Notes: generated by a model from the letters alone, not told the origin. Counted from the first letter of the stretch, positions 17,311 through 26,490 are shown. The stretch is DNA of 64,000 bases from Paenibacillus polymyxa (GCF_001719045.1 NZ_CP015423.1:2626001-2690000), one strand, 5' to 3'. Translations and numbers: made by a program.

Positions 17311-18600
17311 ATGTTGGATATCAAATGGATCAGAGAGCATCAAGAGCAAGTTCAGACGGCAGCAGACGGCAAAGGAATACAGGTATCGGTCGTGGAGCTG
17401 TTGACCCTGGATGATCGGAGAAAACAGCTACTTCAGGAAGTGGAACAGCTTCGACAGAAGCGTAATCAGTGTAGTCAGGATATTGGTGCGCTAATCCATG
17501 CCGGCAAGAGTGAACAGGCAGAAGGGGCAAAGCGGCAGGTTAAAGAAATTAACGAACGGCTAGATCTTCTGGAAGCCCCGCAACAGGAAGTAGAGGAACA
17601 GTTTCAACAGCTTTTGCTTCTGATGCCTAATATCGTATCGCCAGATACGCCACGGGGAAGATCGGATGACGATAATGTAGAACTGGAGCGGGTCGGGTCG
17701 GTTCCGAACTTCGGATTTGAACCAAAGGATCATATGGCGCTCGGTGAGCTTCACAAGCTTATCGACGTCCCTCGGGGTGTCAAAACAGCCGGTACCCGTA
17801 CCTACTATCTGACGGGAGCAGGGGTTGCATTGCATCGGGCTGTGCAGCAGCTTGCGGTGGATTTGCTGACTGCACGCGGATTCCAGTTGTTGGACGTTCC
17901 ACTGATGGTACGTGCAGAGGCGATGCGCAGCACTGGTTTCTTCCCGCTCGGACTGGATCAGACGTACCGCATCACAGGAGAGGATCAGTGGCTTGTAGGC
18001 ACTTCGGAAGTGCCACTGGTCTCGTATTACAGCGGTGAGATCGTGGATGTTACGGACCCGATACGGCTGGCAGCCGTGTCCGTATGCTTCCGCAATGAGG
18101 TCGGCTCGGCCGGAAGGGATGTGCACGGACTGTATCGTGTGCACCAGTTTGCCAAGGTTGAGCAGGTCGTCATCTGCGAAGCTAGCCTGGACGCTTCGGA
18201 ACAGATGTTTCAAGAAATTACGCGCAATGCGGAAGACCTGCTTCAACAGCTGGAGCTGCCTTATCGCAAGATGGCTGTCTGTACAGGCGACATGGCGCAA
18301 AAAACCTACAAGCAGGTGGACATTGAGACATGGATGCCCAGCCGCCAAGCTTACGGCGAGACACATTCGTCGTCCCAGCTGCTTGATTTCCAGGCGCGCC
18401 GTTCCAACATCCGGTACCGCAATGCGGATGGCAAGCTGCAATATTGCTACACGCTCAACAACACAGCGGTCGCTTCGCCCCGGATTCTGATTCCGTTGCT
18501 GGAGCATCATCAGCAAGAGGACGGTTCGATCCGTATTCCGGAGGCTTTACGCCCATATATGCCGCGAAGTATGGAATTTTTGCGTACTCCCTTGTTATGA
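17311..18600 (+). CDS. serS: Seryl-tRNA synthetase
   Basis: Charges tRNA-Ser with serine. 429 aa, the usual length. Residues 1-110 give the MLD start and a long antiparallel coiled-coil arm (many Glu/Gln/Lys). The class II core follows: motif 2 'FRNEVGSAGRDVHGLYRVHQF' region, the serine site 'GTSEVPLVSYY' and the 'ETHSSSQLLDFQARRSNIRY' loop, then motif 3 near 'NNTAVASPRILIPLLEHHQ'. The ATG at 17311 has AAAGGAG 11 nt upstream and directly follows the T-box terminator; the frame is open to 17137 but that runs through the riboswitch. Compared with typical SerS (FR.E.GSAGRDT.G..R.HQF) it is slightly divergent, and it lies far from replication genes, so it might be a second copy in the genome. Confidence 0.92.
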   Translation: MLDIKWIREHQEQVQTAADGKGIQVSVVELLTLDDRRKQLLQEVEQLRQKRNQCSQDIGALIHAGKSEQAEGAKRQVKEINERLDLLEAPQQEVEEQFQQLLLLMPNIVSPDTPRGRSDDDNVELERVGSVPNFGFEPKDHMALGELHKLIDVPRGVKTAGTRTYYLTGAGVALHRAVQQLAVDLLTARGFQLLDVPLMVRAEAMRSTGFFPLGLDQTYRITGEDQWLVGTSEVPLVSYYSGEIVDVTDPIRLAAVSVCFRNEVGSAGRDVHGLYRVHQFAKVEQVVICEASLDASEQMFQEITRNAEDLLQQLELPYRKMAVCTGDMAQKTYKQVDIETWMPSRQAYGETHSSSQLLDFQARRSNIRYRNADGKLQYCYTLNNTAVASPRILIPLLEHHQQEDGSIRIPEALRPYMPRSMEFLRTPLL

Positions 18601-18662
18601 AAACAGGAGCGCACTTTGAAAAGTAGTACCCAATGAGCAGGATTTTCGATCGTAATCATCGC

Positions 18663-18698
18663 AAAAAAGACGAAGGACAAATATCCTTCGTCTTTTTT
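18663..18698. terminator. Bidirectional terminator between serS and hmp
   Basis: GACGAAGGA..TCCTTCGTC stem with A6 and T6 flanks. Confidence 0.9.
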
Positions 18699-18712
18699 GA
18701 TGTTTCATTGTG

Positions 18713-19942
18713 TCATTGTGCTTCTGCTTCCCATGCGCTGGCAGGACCAAAGAATTCATAGTGGATATCCGAAGTAGGGATATTCCACTCCTTCAACAGG
18801 CCGTATACCGATTGCATGAATCCCTCAGGGCCGCAAAAATAATATTGGGCGTTCCGATCCGGTATCACGGATTGTAACCAGGCCAGATCCAAACGGCCTT
18901 CCTTGTGAAAAGCCTGTGCCAGCCGATCCTGCTCCGTTGGTCTGCTGTAACACCAGCGAACTGCAGCCTGTGCATGTGTGGCGACCAGCTTTTCTACCTC
19001 ATTACGCAAAGCATGGTTATCCCCATTGACTGCTGCGTGGACAAAAGTGATAGGCCGATGCGGAGCAGATTTCACCAAAGAAGCCAGCATACTAACCATC
19101 GGGGTTAGCCCGACCCCACCGCTGATCAGCACGACAGGTCTGCGATCTGTCCGATCCAGCGTAAAATCACCCGCCGGTGCAGATACTTGAAGCACATCGC
19201 CCTCTTGCACCTGCTCATGCAGATACACGGATACTTTACCTGCCGGGCGGGACTCTACAGCATCCTCACGCTTTACAGATATCCGGTAGTGAGATTGGCC
19301 CGGTGAATCCGAAAGACTGTATTGACGAATGTGGGTATTGTGTTCGCCCGGAATTTCCATCTTTAAGCTGATATATTGTCCAGGCTCGAATTCAGGCAAC
19401 ACCTGCCCATCCTGCGGCACCAAATAAAAGGACGTAATTTGGTCGCTTTCCTTAACCTTTTTCTGCACAACAAAGCTCTTAAAGTCTGACCAGCCTCCCT
19501 GCTGCTGTCCAGCCTCCTTGTACATTTCAGCTTCCATGTCTATAAATACGTTAGCGATCACACCGTAGGCTTCGGCCCATGCGGCAATGATCTCGTCTGT
19601 AGCAGCATCTCCCAGTACGTCCTTGATCGCAGCGAGCAGATATTTTCCGACGATAGGATAATGCTCGGGCTTAATTCCTAAACTGCGATGCTTATGTGCA
19701 ATCTGGCGTACCACCGGAATAATTTCCTCCAGGCGGTCAATGTGCTGTGCAGCCGCATATACAGCATTGGCCAGCGCTCCCTGTTGACGTCCTTGCTTCT
19801 GATTCGCGTGATTGAATATATTGAGAAGCTCGGGATGGGCCTCAAACATCATCTGGTAAAAACGCTTGGTGATTGTAGTTCCGTGTACCTCCAAAACAGG
19901 TACAGTCGATTTGATCGTTGCAATGGTTTGCTCACTTAGCAT
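18713..19942 (-). CDS. hmp: Flavohaemoglobin (nitric oxide dioxygenase)
   Basis: Turns NO plus O2 into nitrate using NAD(P)H, protecting against nitrosative stress. 409 aa: globin domain (1-140) with Tyr29, Gln53 and proximal His85 at the same positions as E. coli Hmp; an FAD domain with RQYSLSD; an NAD-binding domain with 'GGVGLTPMVSML' and YYFCGPEGFM. The ATG at 19942 is chosen since AGAGGGATACAAAG precedes it and MLSEQTIATIK is the family N-terminus; the frame extends 20 codons further upstream. An Fnr-type box lies about 115 bp upstream, fitting induction at low oxygen. Confidence 0.95.
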   Translation of the reverse strand: MLSEQTIATIKSTVPVLEVHGTTITKRFYQMMFEAHPELLNIFNHANQKQGRQQGALANAVYAAAQHIDRLEEIIPVVRQIAHKHRSLGIKPEHYPIVGKYLLAAIKDVLGDAATDEIIAAWAEAYGVIANVFIDMEAEMYKEAGQQQGGWSDFKSFVVQKKVKESDQITSFYLVPQDGQVLPEFEPGQYISLKMEIPGEHNTHIRQYSLSDSPGQSHYRISVKREDAVESRPAGKVSVYLHEQVQEGDVLQVSAPAGDFTLDRTDRRPVVLISGGVGLTPMVSMLASLVKSAPHRPITFVHAAVNGDNHALRNEVEKLVATHAQAAVRWCYSRPTEQDRLAQAFHKEGRLDLAWLQSVIPDRNAQYYFCGPEGFMQSVYGLLKEWNIPTSDIHYEFFGPASAWEAEAQ

Positions 19943-20034
19943 CTTTGTATCCCTCTTCTCTCCAAAATAAGATAACAAAGGGTATTTCAACATATGTCCC
20001 ATTTGTTAATCCTCAATTTAAAACCCAGTATACC

Positions 20035-20069
20035 CACATAAAGTAACCGTTTATGTGATTCCAGTCACT
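20035..20069. promoter_or_regulatory. Fnr/Crp-type box and inverted repeat upstream of hmp
   Basis: TGTGATTCCAGTCACT at 20054-20069 matches TGTGA-N6-TCACA with one mismatch. It overlaps a second inverted repeat, CACATAAA (20035-20042) and TTTATGTG (20050-20057). The first is a likely Fnr site for hmp; the second may be a site for another redox regulator. Confidence 0.55.
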
Positions 20070-20251
20070 TTAAATTTGAAATAATGTGAACGTGTCAATG
20101 ACAAAACGCACAATTACAACCACTTCCCACATAACTGACGAGCTTTCCCCAAAGTTTCAAATATCTATATACCTATTTTGTATGTAATGATCAGATTTGT
20201 CCTTTCTCGTAACAACAGTTTCACCATGCTAAGGACTTCAATTTATTCCAC

Positions 20252-20266
20252 TTGTAAACGCTTCCA
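20252..20266 (+). promoter_or_regulatory. cre site upstream of GH43 gene
   Basis: TTGTAAACGCTTCCA matches the cre consensus with a single mismatch in the A/T half; about 80 bp before the GH43 start. Confidence 0.6.
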
Positions 20267-20346
20267 GTTAGGATAAAATCGAAGATGAGGTGCCGGACAA
20301 GCCGTTTCGGCCCATCCTATCCGTGTTAAAGGAGGCAGACGATATC

Positions 20347-21888
20347 GTGAAGTGGATCAACAGCAGCAAATGGTTAGCCGCATGGATTTGTATCCTATTC
20401 TCAGTGGCCAGTGCGGGTCTTCAACCCGATACAGCACATGCCCATACAACAGGCGTTACGCAAGCAACCTACGGGACCGAGGTGAACCAAGCGCTGAATG
20501 GTTTGGACGTCGCCAATGCTGAACTATCCCTGAGCGCAACAGCAAGCACAGCCATTACGAACGGAACGGATTGGAAAGACACCGCAGGTAACCCGATTCA
20601 GGCGAACAGCGGTAATATTCTAAAAGTAGGTTCTACTTATTATTGGTACGGCGAGCACGCCGAAAACTGGAAATTTGAAAAAGTGAACGTATATACCTCA
20701 ACCGATTTGAAAAATTGGTCCTTCCGCAGCAGTATTCTCACCAAAGATTCCGCCCCTGAGCTGAATTCGAGCAAAATCGAGCGTCCCAAAGTCATCTACA
20801 ACAAAACCACCGGAAAATATGTACTATGGGCGCACTATGAAAATGGCACGGACTACTCACTCGGTCGTGTAGCCGTCGCTACCAGCGATACACCCGACGG
20901 AAATTTTGCCTACCAAGGCAGCTTCCGCCCGCTGAATTACGAGTCTCGGGATATGACGGTGTTCACGGATACTGACGGTAGCGGTTACCTTATTACAGCT
21001 TCCCGTAAAAATGGCGGCGCCAACGATACGATGGCCATCTTCAAGCTGACAGCCGATTATACAGGCGTACAGTCGTTCGTTGGCTGGATTTTTGAAAATG
21101 GCTATCGCGAAGCGCCTGCTGTTGTGAAAAAGAACAATACCTACTACCTGTTCACCTCGCAGGCATCCGGCTGGTATCCGAATCAGGGCGCCTACGCAAC
21201 CGCCAGTTCCATGACTGGGAGCTGGTCTGCTCTGTCGCCCTTCGGTGACCCGGCAGCTTACGGCTCGCAAATCCATTCCATCGCCACAATTACGGGTAGC
21301 GCAGGAACCAGCTACATCTATATGGGCGACCGCTGGAATCCGCTCAATCTGAGCGACCACAAATTCATCTGGTTGCCGCTAACTCTGAATGACTCCAATA
21401 AAACAGCAACCCTGAACTGGTGCAGTAGCTGGGATCTGGATGCTGCGACAGGCACAGTAATCCTACCGTCCCTTGTGAATCACGCACAGGGCAAAACAGC
21501 GACTGCGAGCTCAGCCGCATCCAGTTCTCCAGCTTCACTGGCGAACGATGGCAACGCCCAAACCTCGTGGAAAGCTGCTTCCGCATCCTGGCCCGCTTGG
21601 TGGCAGGTCGATTTGGGCAGTACCAAGACCATCAGCGAAGTGGATATTTCATGGTTTATGTACAAAGGATCTGAAGCGTATTACAAATATAAAATTGAAT
21701 ACAGCACGGATGGAGTTAACTACTCCACGATTGACCGCACAGGTAATACCACGTATGGTTTTACCAGTGACAAAGTCAACTTTCAAGCTCGCTACGTGCG
21801 AATCAACCTTGTAAATGCAGTGCTATTCAATAATCCGAACAACTGGTATACCCCGACGGTGCATGAAGTAAGATTGCTTGGCAATTAA
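20347..21888 (+). CDS. Secreted GH43 family enzyme with C-terminal F5/8-type (CBM32-like) domain
   Basis: 513 aa. The GTG at 20347 is preferred: AAAGGAGG lies 11 nt upstream and a signal peptide follows directly (basic start, core AAWICILFSVASAGL, cleavage near AHA). The catalytic region (about 75-380) is a five-blade propeller with 'ANSGNILKVGSTYYWYGEH', 'ERPKVIYNKTTGKYVLW', FTDTDGSGYL and GYREAPAVVKKNNTYYLF, features of exo-beta-1,3-galactanase-like GH43 enzymes. From about 385 a discoidin/F5-8C sugar-binding domain is seen (LANDGNAQTSWKAAS, WWQVDLGSTKTISEV, ARYVRINLVN). It probably trims plant arabinogalactan side chains outside the cell; the exact bond is inferred. Upstream cre site. Confidence 0.85.
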   Translation: MKWINSSKWLAAWICILFSVASAGLQPDTAHAHTTGVTQATYGTEVNQALNGLDVANAELSLSATASTAITNGTDWKDTAGNPIQANSGNILKVGSTYYWYGEHAENWKFEKVNVYTSTDLKNWSFRSSILTKDSAPELNSSKIERPKVIYNKTTGKYVLWAHYENGTDYSLGRVAVATSDTPDGNFAYQGSFRPLNYESRDMTVFTDTDGSGYLITASRKNGGANDTMAIFKLTADYTGVQSFVGWIFENGYREAPAVVKKNNTYYLFTSQASGWYPNQGAYATASSMTGSWSALSPFGDPAAYGSQIHSIATITGSAGTSYIYMGDRWNPLNLSDHKFIWLPLTLNDSNKTATLNWCSSWDLDAATGTVILPSLVNHAQGKTATASSAASSSPASLANDGNAQTSWKAASASWPAWWQVDLGSTKTISEVDISWFMYKGSEAYYKYKIEYSTDGVNYSTIDRTGNTTYGFTSDKVNFQARYVRINLVNAVLFNNPNNWYTPTVHEVRLLGN

Positions 21889-21906
21889 CTTGCTTCATTA
21901 AAAAAG

Positions 21907-21955
21907 AACATGGCAGGAGAATCCCATATTAGATAGGCTTCTTCTGCCATGTTTG
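21907..21955 (+). terminator. Terminator after GH43 gene
   Basis: AACATGGCAG..CTGCCATGTT stem with an AGAA/TTCT inner part; short T-rich tail. Confidence 0.6.
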
Positions 21956-21983
21956 CTTTACCACCTGTTTCGTACTCATTCGC

Positions 21984-22694
21984 TCAACGTACCCGATTTA
22001 CTGTGGTAAACACAAATTTATCATACCGATGCCGTGAGAATGAGTATTCAAACGGTATACCCGTATCCAGATAACCTACCTGCTCAATTTCTAAAACCGG
22101 ATCATCCGCACCACAATCCAAATACTCCCAATCTAGCTCGGTCGACTTGGACGCGCGGATGGTACGATGTGAACTGACAATATTAAGGCCCAGCTCCTCC
22201 TTAATATGTTTGTACACTGAGCCGTGCAACACCTGCTCGGTAATACCGCTGATCAGCTTCGTAGGCATGTATGTGCGCTCTATCACATACGGCTCGCCCT
22301 CTACAATACGCAGACGGACTACACGATACACAGGAGAATTGGCATCAATAAATAGATGCGCCGCTACCTCTTCAGATGGAAATTGAACGTCAAAGGCTAT
22401 GATTTTACTTTTGATTTCTTTCCCGCGCAGCACGTTTGTCAGCCCCAGCATTTCATTCACAACGACATTAACCGGGCCATTGTAGATCGATTTTACGATA
22501 AAGGTTCCGTGTCCTCTTTTACGATTCAACAGCCCTTCCGACACCAAGGTATCCAATGCCCTCTTAATCGTCATCCGACTTACCCGGAACTCACTGGCCA
22601 GTGAAATTTCATCGGGAATCGGATCATCACTGCTATAGGTCTTGTCTATAATACGCTTCTTGACCTCTTGTGCAATCCGTTCGTATTTGTTCAT
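21984..22694 (-). CDS. GntR-family (HutC type) regulator of the beta-glucoside PTS operon
   Basis: 236 aa. N-terminal winged HTH (residues about 5-70: 'DEISLASEFRVSRMTIKRAL' and RKRGHGTFI) and C-terminal UTRA ligand domain ending in FEYSFSRHRYDKFVF. This is the subgroup (TreR, GmuR, CelR) that senses phosphorylated sugars and represses PTS operons. It sits downstream of the GH1 gene on the same strand but behind a terminator, with an own start (AGGTGG site), so it is likely transcribed on its own. A likely operator is the inverted repeat at 26520-26548 in front of the PTS genes. The AGTATA..TATACT repeat at about 22806-22825 may be an own operator. Confidence 0.88.
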   Translation of the reverse strand: MNKYERIAQEVKKRIIDKTYSSDDPIPDEISLASEFRVSRMTIKRALDTLVSEGLLNRKRGHGTFIVKSIYNGPVNVVVNEMLGLTNVLRGKEIKSKIIAFDVQFPSEEVAAHLFIDANSPVYRVVRLRIVEGEPYVIERTYMPTKLISGITEQVLHGSVYKHIKEELGLNIVSSHRTIRASKSTELDWEYLDCGADDPVLEIEQVGYLDTGIPFEYSFSRHRYDKFVFTTVNRVR

Positions 22695-22870
22695 TGGTCT
22701 ACCACCTGTACTAAAATTTGTTTTATGTCAGCATTTTACCAAAACATCGGTAGCGCTGGTTCTTTTGGTTCTGCAGGCGGGACGTTAAGGTATCACGGTA
22801 TAAGTAAGTATACCGAACATTATACTTTCTCACCAGCGGCGTACAGCACAGTTCTTTGATGATGATGAAG

Positions 22871-22898
22871 AAAAAAAGGCGGTCCAGAGGACCACCTT
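22871..22898 (-). terminator. Terminator overlapping the GH1 stop codon
   Basis: AAGGTGGTCC/GGACCGCCTT stem followed on the minus strand by TTTTTTTC. Confidence 0.88.
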
Positions 22899-24321
22899 AG
22901 AATCCGTTATTCTCGATCACCTGTTTGAACCAGTGCCCACTCTGTTTAACGGATCTCTTGCCACCGTTCTGAAGATCGACAGACACAAAACCATAGCGAT
23001 TTTTATAAGCATTCGTCCAGGACCAGTTGTCCATAAACGTCCATAAGTGATAGCCCTTCACATTGGAGCCCTCTGAGATGGCCCGTTGAACCCACTTGAG
23101 ATGCTCACGGATAAAATCAATGCGATAGTCATCGCGGATCATGCCCTGTTCATCTCTGAACTTTTCTTCACCTTGAACGCCCATTCCATTTTCTGAAATG
23201 AAGCATTCAATGTTGCCATAATTTTCTCTGACATTGGTCAGGATGTCGTAAATGCCTTTCTCATAAATCTCCCAGCCCCGCATCTCATTCATCTTGCGGC
23301 CAGGCATGACGTAATAATCGAAGAAACGTTCCGGCACAAAAGGAGCATCCGGGTTCGGCAGACTTTCACGAGCCTTGACTCTGCGCGGCTGATAATAGTT
23401 AATACCCAGTAGGTCCACAGTGCCCTGGCGTATAATCTCCCCATCTCCGTCTTCCATGCTTGGTACATATCCCTCTTGGCGTAACAGCTCCACGAGCAAA
23501 GGATTGAATTCTCCCGTCACAGATGGGTCTAAAAAGGAACGGTTAAAGAACGCATCGCATATTTCAGCAGCCTGCACGTCTGCCGGATGCTGACTACGCG
23601 GATAAGTCGGCGTCAGGTTCAAAATAATTCCGATTTTCCCCTTATAACCGCCCTCTCTGTAAGCCTTAATAGCACTGGCGCTCGATAACAGGGTATGATA
23701 TCCCACCTGTACGGCTTTACCGAAATCCACTTCATTCGGATAGTGGAAATCGTATAGATAGCCGCCTTCCACCGGGACAATCGGCTCGTTATGCGTAAAC
23801 CATTTGGCTACACGATCCCCGAATAGCTCAAAGCAAGTGTTAGCGTAATCTACGTAAGCTTCGACCGTCTCCCGGTTCACCCAGCCTCCTTTTTCCTGTA
23901 AAGCCATCGGCAAATCAAAATGATACAAACTCACAAATGGCTCAATCCCCGCCTGATGCAACTCTGCAATGACGGCATTATAGAAATCAATCGCCTTCTG
24001 GTTCAATTCACCTCTCCCTGCCGGAAACAGACGTGACCAGGAAATAGAGAACCGGAAGGAGTTGTGACCAAGCTCTTTCATGAGTGCAATATCTTCTTTG
24101 TAACGGGTATAGAAACGGGACGTTTCGCCAGGTCCAACGCCGTCATAAAAACGGTTCGGCTCCTGCTCAAACCAATAATCCCAAATATTCGGTCCTTTGC
24201 CGTCTCCCTCCACGGTTCCTTCTGTCTGGGTAGCCGAGGCCGATGAGCCCCACCAGAAGTCGGATGGAAAACGGTATTGAATGGTTTGCTGCTCTATATC
24301 TTTCATTTCGGTATGATTCAC
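22897..24321 (-). CDS. GH1 6-phospho-beta-glucosidase
   Basis: Hydrolyses the phosphorylated beta-glucosides (for example cellobiose-6-P) delivered by the PTS. 474 aa, usual GH1 length. Catalytic acid/base Glu179 in WFTHNEP and nucleophile Glu377 in FISENGMG. The N-terminal 'FWWGSSASATQTEG' and C-terminal 'YHLWTFMDNWSWTNAY' motifs are intact. The start is a GTG with AGAGGAG 7 nt upstream. It lies downstream of the IIB-IIA-IIC genes, which supports the phospho-sugar role over a plain beta-glucosidase. A 14-bp perfect hairpin separates it from the IIC gene. Confidence 0.9.
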   Translation of the reverse strand: MNHTEMKDIEQQTIQYRFPSDFWWGSSASATQTEGTVEGDGKGPNIWDYWFEQEPNRFYDGVGPGETSRFYTRYKEDIALMKELGHNSFRFSISWSRLFPAGRGELNQKAIDFYNAVIAELHQAGIEPFVSLYHFDLPMALQEKGGWVNRETVEAYVDYANTCFELFGDRVAKWFTHNEPIVPVEGGYLYDFHYPNEVDFGKAVQVGYHTLLSSASAIKAYREGGYKGKIGIILNLTPTYPRSQHPADVQAAEICDAFFNRSFLDPSVTGEFNPLLVELLRQEGYVPSMEDGDGEIIRQGTVDLLGINYYQPRRVKARESLPNPDAPFVPERFFDYYVMPGRKMNEMRGWEIYEKGIYDILTNVRENYGNIECFISENGMGVQGEEKFRDEQGMIRDDYRIDFIREHLKWVQRAISEGSNVKGYHLWTFMDNWSWTNAYKNRYGFVSVDLQNGGKRSVKQSGHWFKQVIENNGF

Positions 24322-24345
24322 AGCTCTACTCCTCTCTCTTTTGCA

Positions 24346-24376
24346 TGAATAAGCTGCTAATCTAGCAGCTTATTCA
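24346..24376. repeat. 14-bp perfect inverted repeat between PTS IIC and GH1 genes
   Basis: TGAATAAGCTGCTA and TAGCAGCTTATTCA separated by 3 nt. No T-run, so more likely an mRNA-stabilising or processing stem within the operon than a full terminator. Confidence 0.7.
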
Positions 24377-24378
24377 CA

Positions 24379-25707
24379 TTACATTCCAACAGTTTGATCC
24401 TTACCTGCAATGGCTGTTTGGTTAAGCTCCTCTTCCTGCTCTTTACGAACGTTCATCCGATCAATAATTTTTAGGAACGGGAACCAGATGACAAAGACGA
24501 CAGCCATATTAAACAACTGCAGTACGCCTCCCATCAGAGATCCCGTAGCCATCATTCCACTAAAGAACAACGGCATCGTCCAAGGAACCTGTATTCCGTT
24601 TGGCGGCGGTACAATCCCAGTAGACATGGCGAAGTAAGTAATCAGCGTAACGATCATTGGAGCAATGACCCATGGGACAAAAATAAGCGGATTCATCACA
24701 ACCGGCAAACCGAATATGACGGGCTCGTTGACATTAAACAGACCCGGTCCAAGGGCCAGCTTACTGACCTGCTTCAATTGCTTACTCTTCAGGAAGATCA
24801 GAATCGTGAGCACTACGGCCAGTGTCATACCTGTACCACCGATACCTACGGTATAAATATCCACAAACTGCTTGGTGATAATATGCGGCAGTTCCGCTCC
24901 TTTGGAGTACGCTTCGTAGTTTTCAAGTGCCAGCGTATTCCAGATCGGTTCCATGACTGAGTTGATAATAATCTGACCATGAAGCCCAAAGAACCATAAA
25001 AGCTGAACAAAGAAAATAGCAATTAATGTAGGTATAATACCACTGCCCAAGTGCACCAGAGGTGCCTGTACAGCATGATAAATCAGATCATGCAGGTTAT
25101 TATGAAGAGTCAGTGTAACTACAACATTAATGATCAAAAATATGCCCAATGTAATACACGCCGGAAGCAAAGCGGCAAACGATTTGGCAACGGCTGGCGG
25201 AACGCCTGGAGGCATTTTGATAACAATGTTCCGCTGTGTCACTCTTCGGTAAATTTCAGCAGCTATAAAAGCAACGATCATGCCAAGGAACATGCCTTTG
25301 GCCCCAATCCGATCCAACGGAATGACACCAGCAATCGTGGCACCGCTTTCTTGTGTCAGCACAAACGGGGTGAGCATCAAGAAGCTGACCAACGCGATCA
25401 TGCCACCGAATATGGGCTCGACCTTATAACTTCGGGATAAATAATAGCCGATCCCGACAACCACGAATAAGGTCATGATGTTCAGGGTGGCACTCGGCGC
25501 AATGTTCAGCAGACTGTTAAAAGTCGCATAATTACCGTCGCCCATCCAATCTTTTAGAAACGGCAGATTGATAATAACGACAATGATGGAGCCAAAAACT
25601 GTTAATGGAAATGACAACATAAATGCATCACGCAGTACAGTAAGATAGCGGTTGTTGTTCAGTTTACCGGCAATAGGTATCAGTATCCGGCTTAATTTCT
25701 CAAACAA
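24379..25707 (-). CDS. PTS lactose/cellobiose family IIC component
   Basis: 442 aa, about 8-10 membrane segments, the sugar channel of a Lac-family PTS. Typical parts are 'FMLSFPLTVFGSIIVVIIN' near the start and 'NVNEPVIFGLPVVMNPLIFV', which holds the conserved Asn-Glu-Pro substrate loop. The start is a TTG with GGGGAGGAATAGGC upstream. Separate IIA, IIB and IIC proteins with a GH1 enzyme point to cellobiose, lichenan-type or aryl-beta-glucosides. The charged tail after about residue 420 is cytoplasmic. Confidence 0.9.
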   Translation of the reverse strand: MFEKLSRILIPIAGKLNNNRYLTVLRDAFMLSFPLTVFGSIIVVIINLPFLKDWMGDGNYATFNSLLNIAPSATLNIMTLFVVVGIGYYLSRSYKVEPIFGGMIALVSFLMLTPFVLTQESGATIAGVIPLDRIGAKGMFLGMIVAFIAAEIYRRVTQRNIVIKMPPGVPPAVAKSFAALLPACITLGIFLIINVVVTLTLHNNLHDLIYHAVQAPLVHLGSGIIPTLIAIFFVQLLWFFGLHGQIIINSVMEPIWNTLALENYEAYSKGAELPHIITKQFVDIYTVGIGGTGMTLAVVLTILIFLKSKQLKQVSKLALGPGLFNVNEPVIFGLPVVMNPLIFVPWVIAPMIVTLITYFAMSTGIVPPPNGIQVPWTMPLFFSGMMATGSLMGGVLQLFNMAVVFVIWFPFLKIIDRMNVRKEQEEELNQTAIAGKDQTVGM

Positions 25708-25791
25708 AGCCTATTCCTCCCCGCGAAGTGACTTGCATCAATAGGGTTGCAAGCTTTTCATGTCCCAAATTTCACAAACTTACATGTTCCG

Positions 25792-26124
25792 TTATAAATT
25801 TCTGGATTTGAACAGCTCCAGCAATTCTAGAACCAGATCCTTCATGGTAACCGTGGACATCAGATGATCCTCGGCATGCATTAGAAGGAGCGAGAAAGGG
25901 GTTTGGGTACCTCCCGCTTCCTTCTTAACCATTTGAAAATGGATATCATGCGCAGCACGTAAATCCTGCTTGGCTTGTTTGAGCAGTTCGTCCGCACCCT
26001 CTACATTCTCATTTCGATATTCGGTCAGCGCCTGAATCACTTTACTGCGAGCGCTTCCACTATGAAGAATAAGTTGGAAACTAATTTGCTCTTCCGTCAG
26101 TTCGGCTATATTGACTTTATCCAT
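25792..26124 (-). CDS. PTS lactose/cellobiose family IIA component
   Basis: 110 aa, three-helix IIA protein of the Lac family. It takes phosphate from HPr on the His of MHAEDHLM (His83) and passes it to IIB. Helical pattern and length fit LicA/CelC/LacF. The start overlaps the end of the IIB gene by 8 bp, implying translational coupling; 84 bp separate it from IIC. Confidence 0.9.
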   Translation of the reverse strand: MDKVNIAELTEEQISFQLILHSGSARSKVIQALTEYRNENVEGADELLKQAKQDLRAAHDIHFQMVKKEAGGTQTPFSLLLMHAEDHLMSTVTMKDLVLELLELFKSRNL

Positions 26125-26434
26125 TTTTGCGTTCCACCAGCTTCACTGCTTGCTCATAGGCTTTCTTACCGTCAACCATCCCGTATGCCATCATGTCAAT
26201 CACTTCTACATAAATACCATATTGGGCTGCTTCCTTTTCCAGCTGTCCTTTAAGAAAACTCATTTGCGGGCCAATCAATACTGCGTCAGCCTTAGCCATG
26301 TCTTCTGCCGCCTGATCTTGACCTACTGCCCAAATTTCAGCCTCGTCTCCAATGGACTTAGCATAATCCTGCATCTTAGTAACCAGCAAACTTGTAGACA
26401 TACCTGAGCTGCACGCCAGCAAAATTTTCTTCAT
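26117..26434 (-). CDS. PTS lactose/cellobiose family IIB component
   Basis: 105 aa. Opens MKKILLACSSGMSTSLLV: the phosphorylated Cys8 with the following phosphate loop is typical of LicB/CelA proteins. First gene of the operon, with AAGGAA ribosome site. Downstream order IIB-IIA-IIC-GH1. A cre-like site and a large inverted repeat lie 40-115 bp upstream. Confidence 0.92.
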   Translation of the reverse strand: MKKILLACSSGMSTSLLVTKMQDYAKSIGDEAEIWAVGQDQAAEDMAKADAVLIGPQMSFLKGQLEKEAAQYGIYVEVIDMMAYGMVDGKKAYEQAVKLVERKNG

Positions 26435-26475
26435 GATTGTTCCTTCCCTTCAAGTTCTGATTGGATGTTAACTAC

Positions 26476-26490
26476 TAGAAAACGTTTACA
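26476..26490 (+). promoter_or_regulatory. cre-like site upstream of PTS operon
   Basis: TAGAAAACGTTTACA differs from the cre consensus at one position. Lies about 42 bp before the IIB start. Confidence 0.5.

Noticed and set aside
17560..18516. 318-aa open frame on the minus strand
   Set aside because: Lies fully antisense to serS, which has all class II synthetase motifs; the frame is a shadow without ribosome site.
20857..21360. 167-aa minus-strand frame
   Set aside because: Antisense to the GH43 propeller; no start signal.
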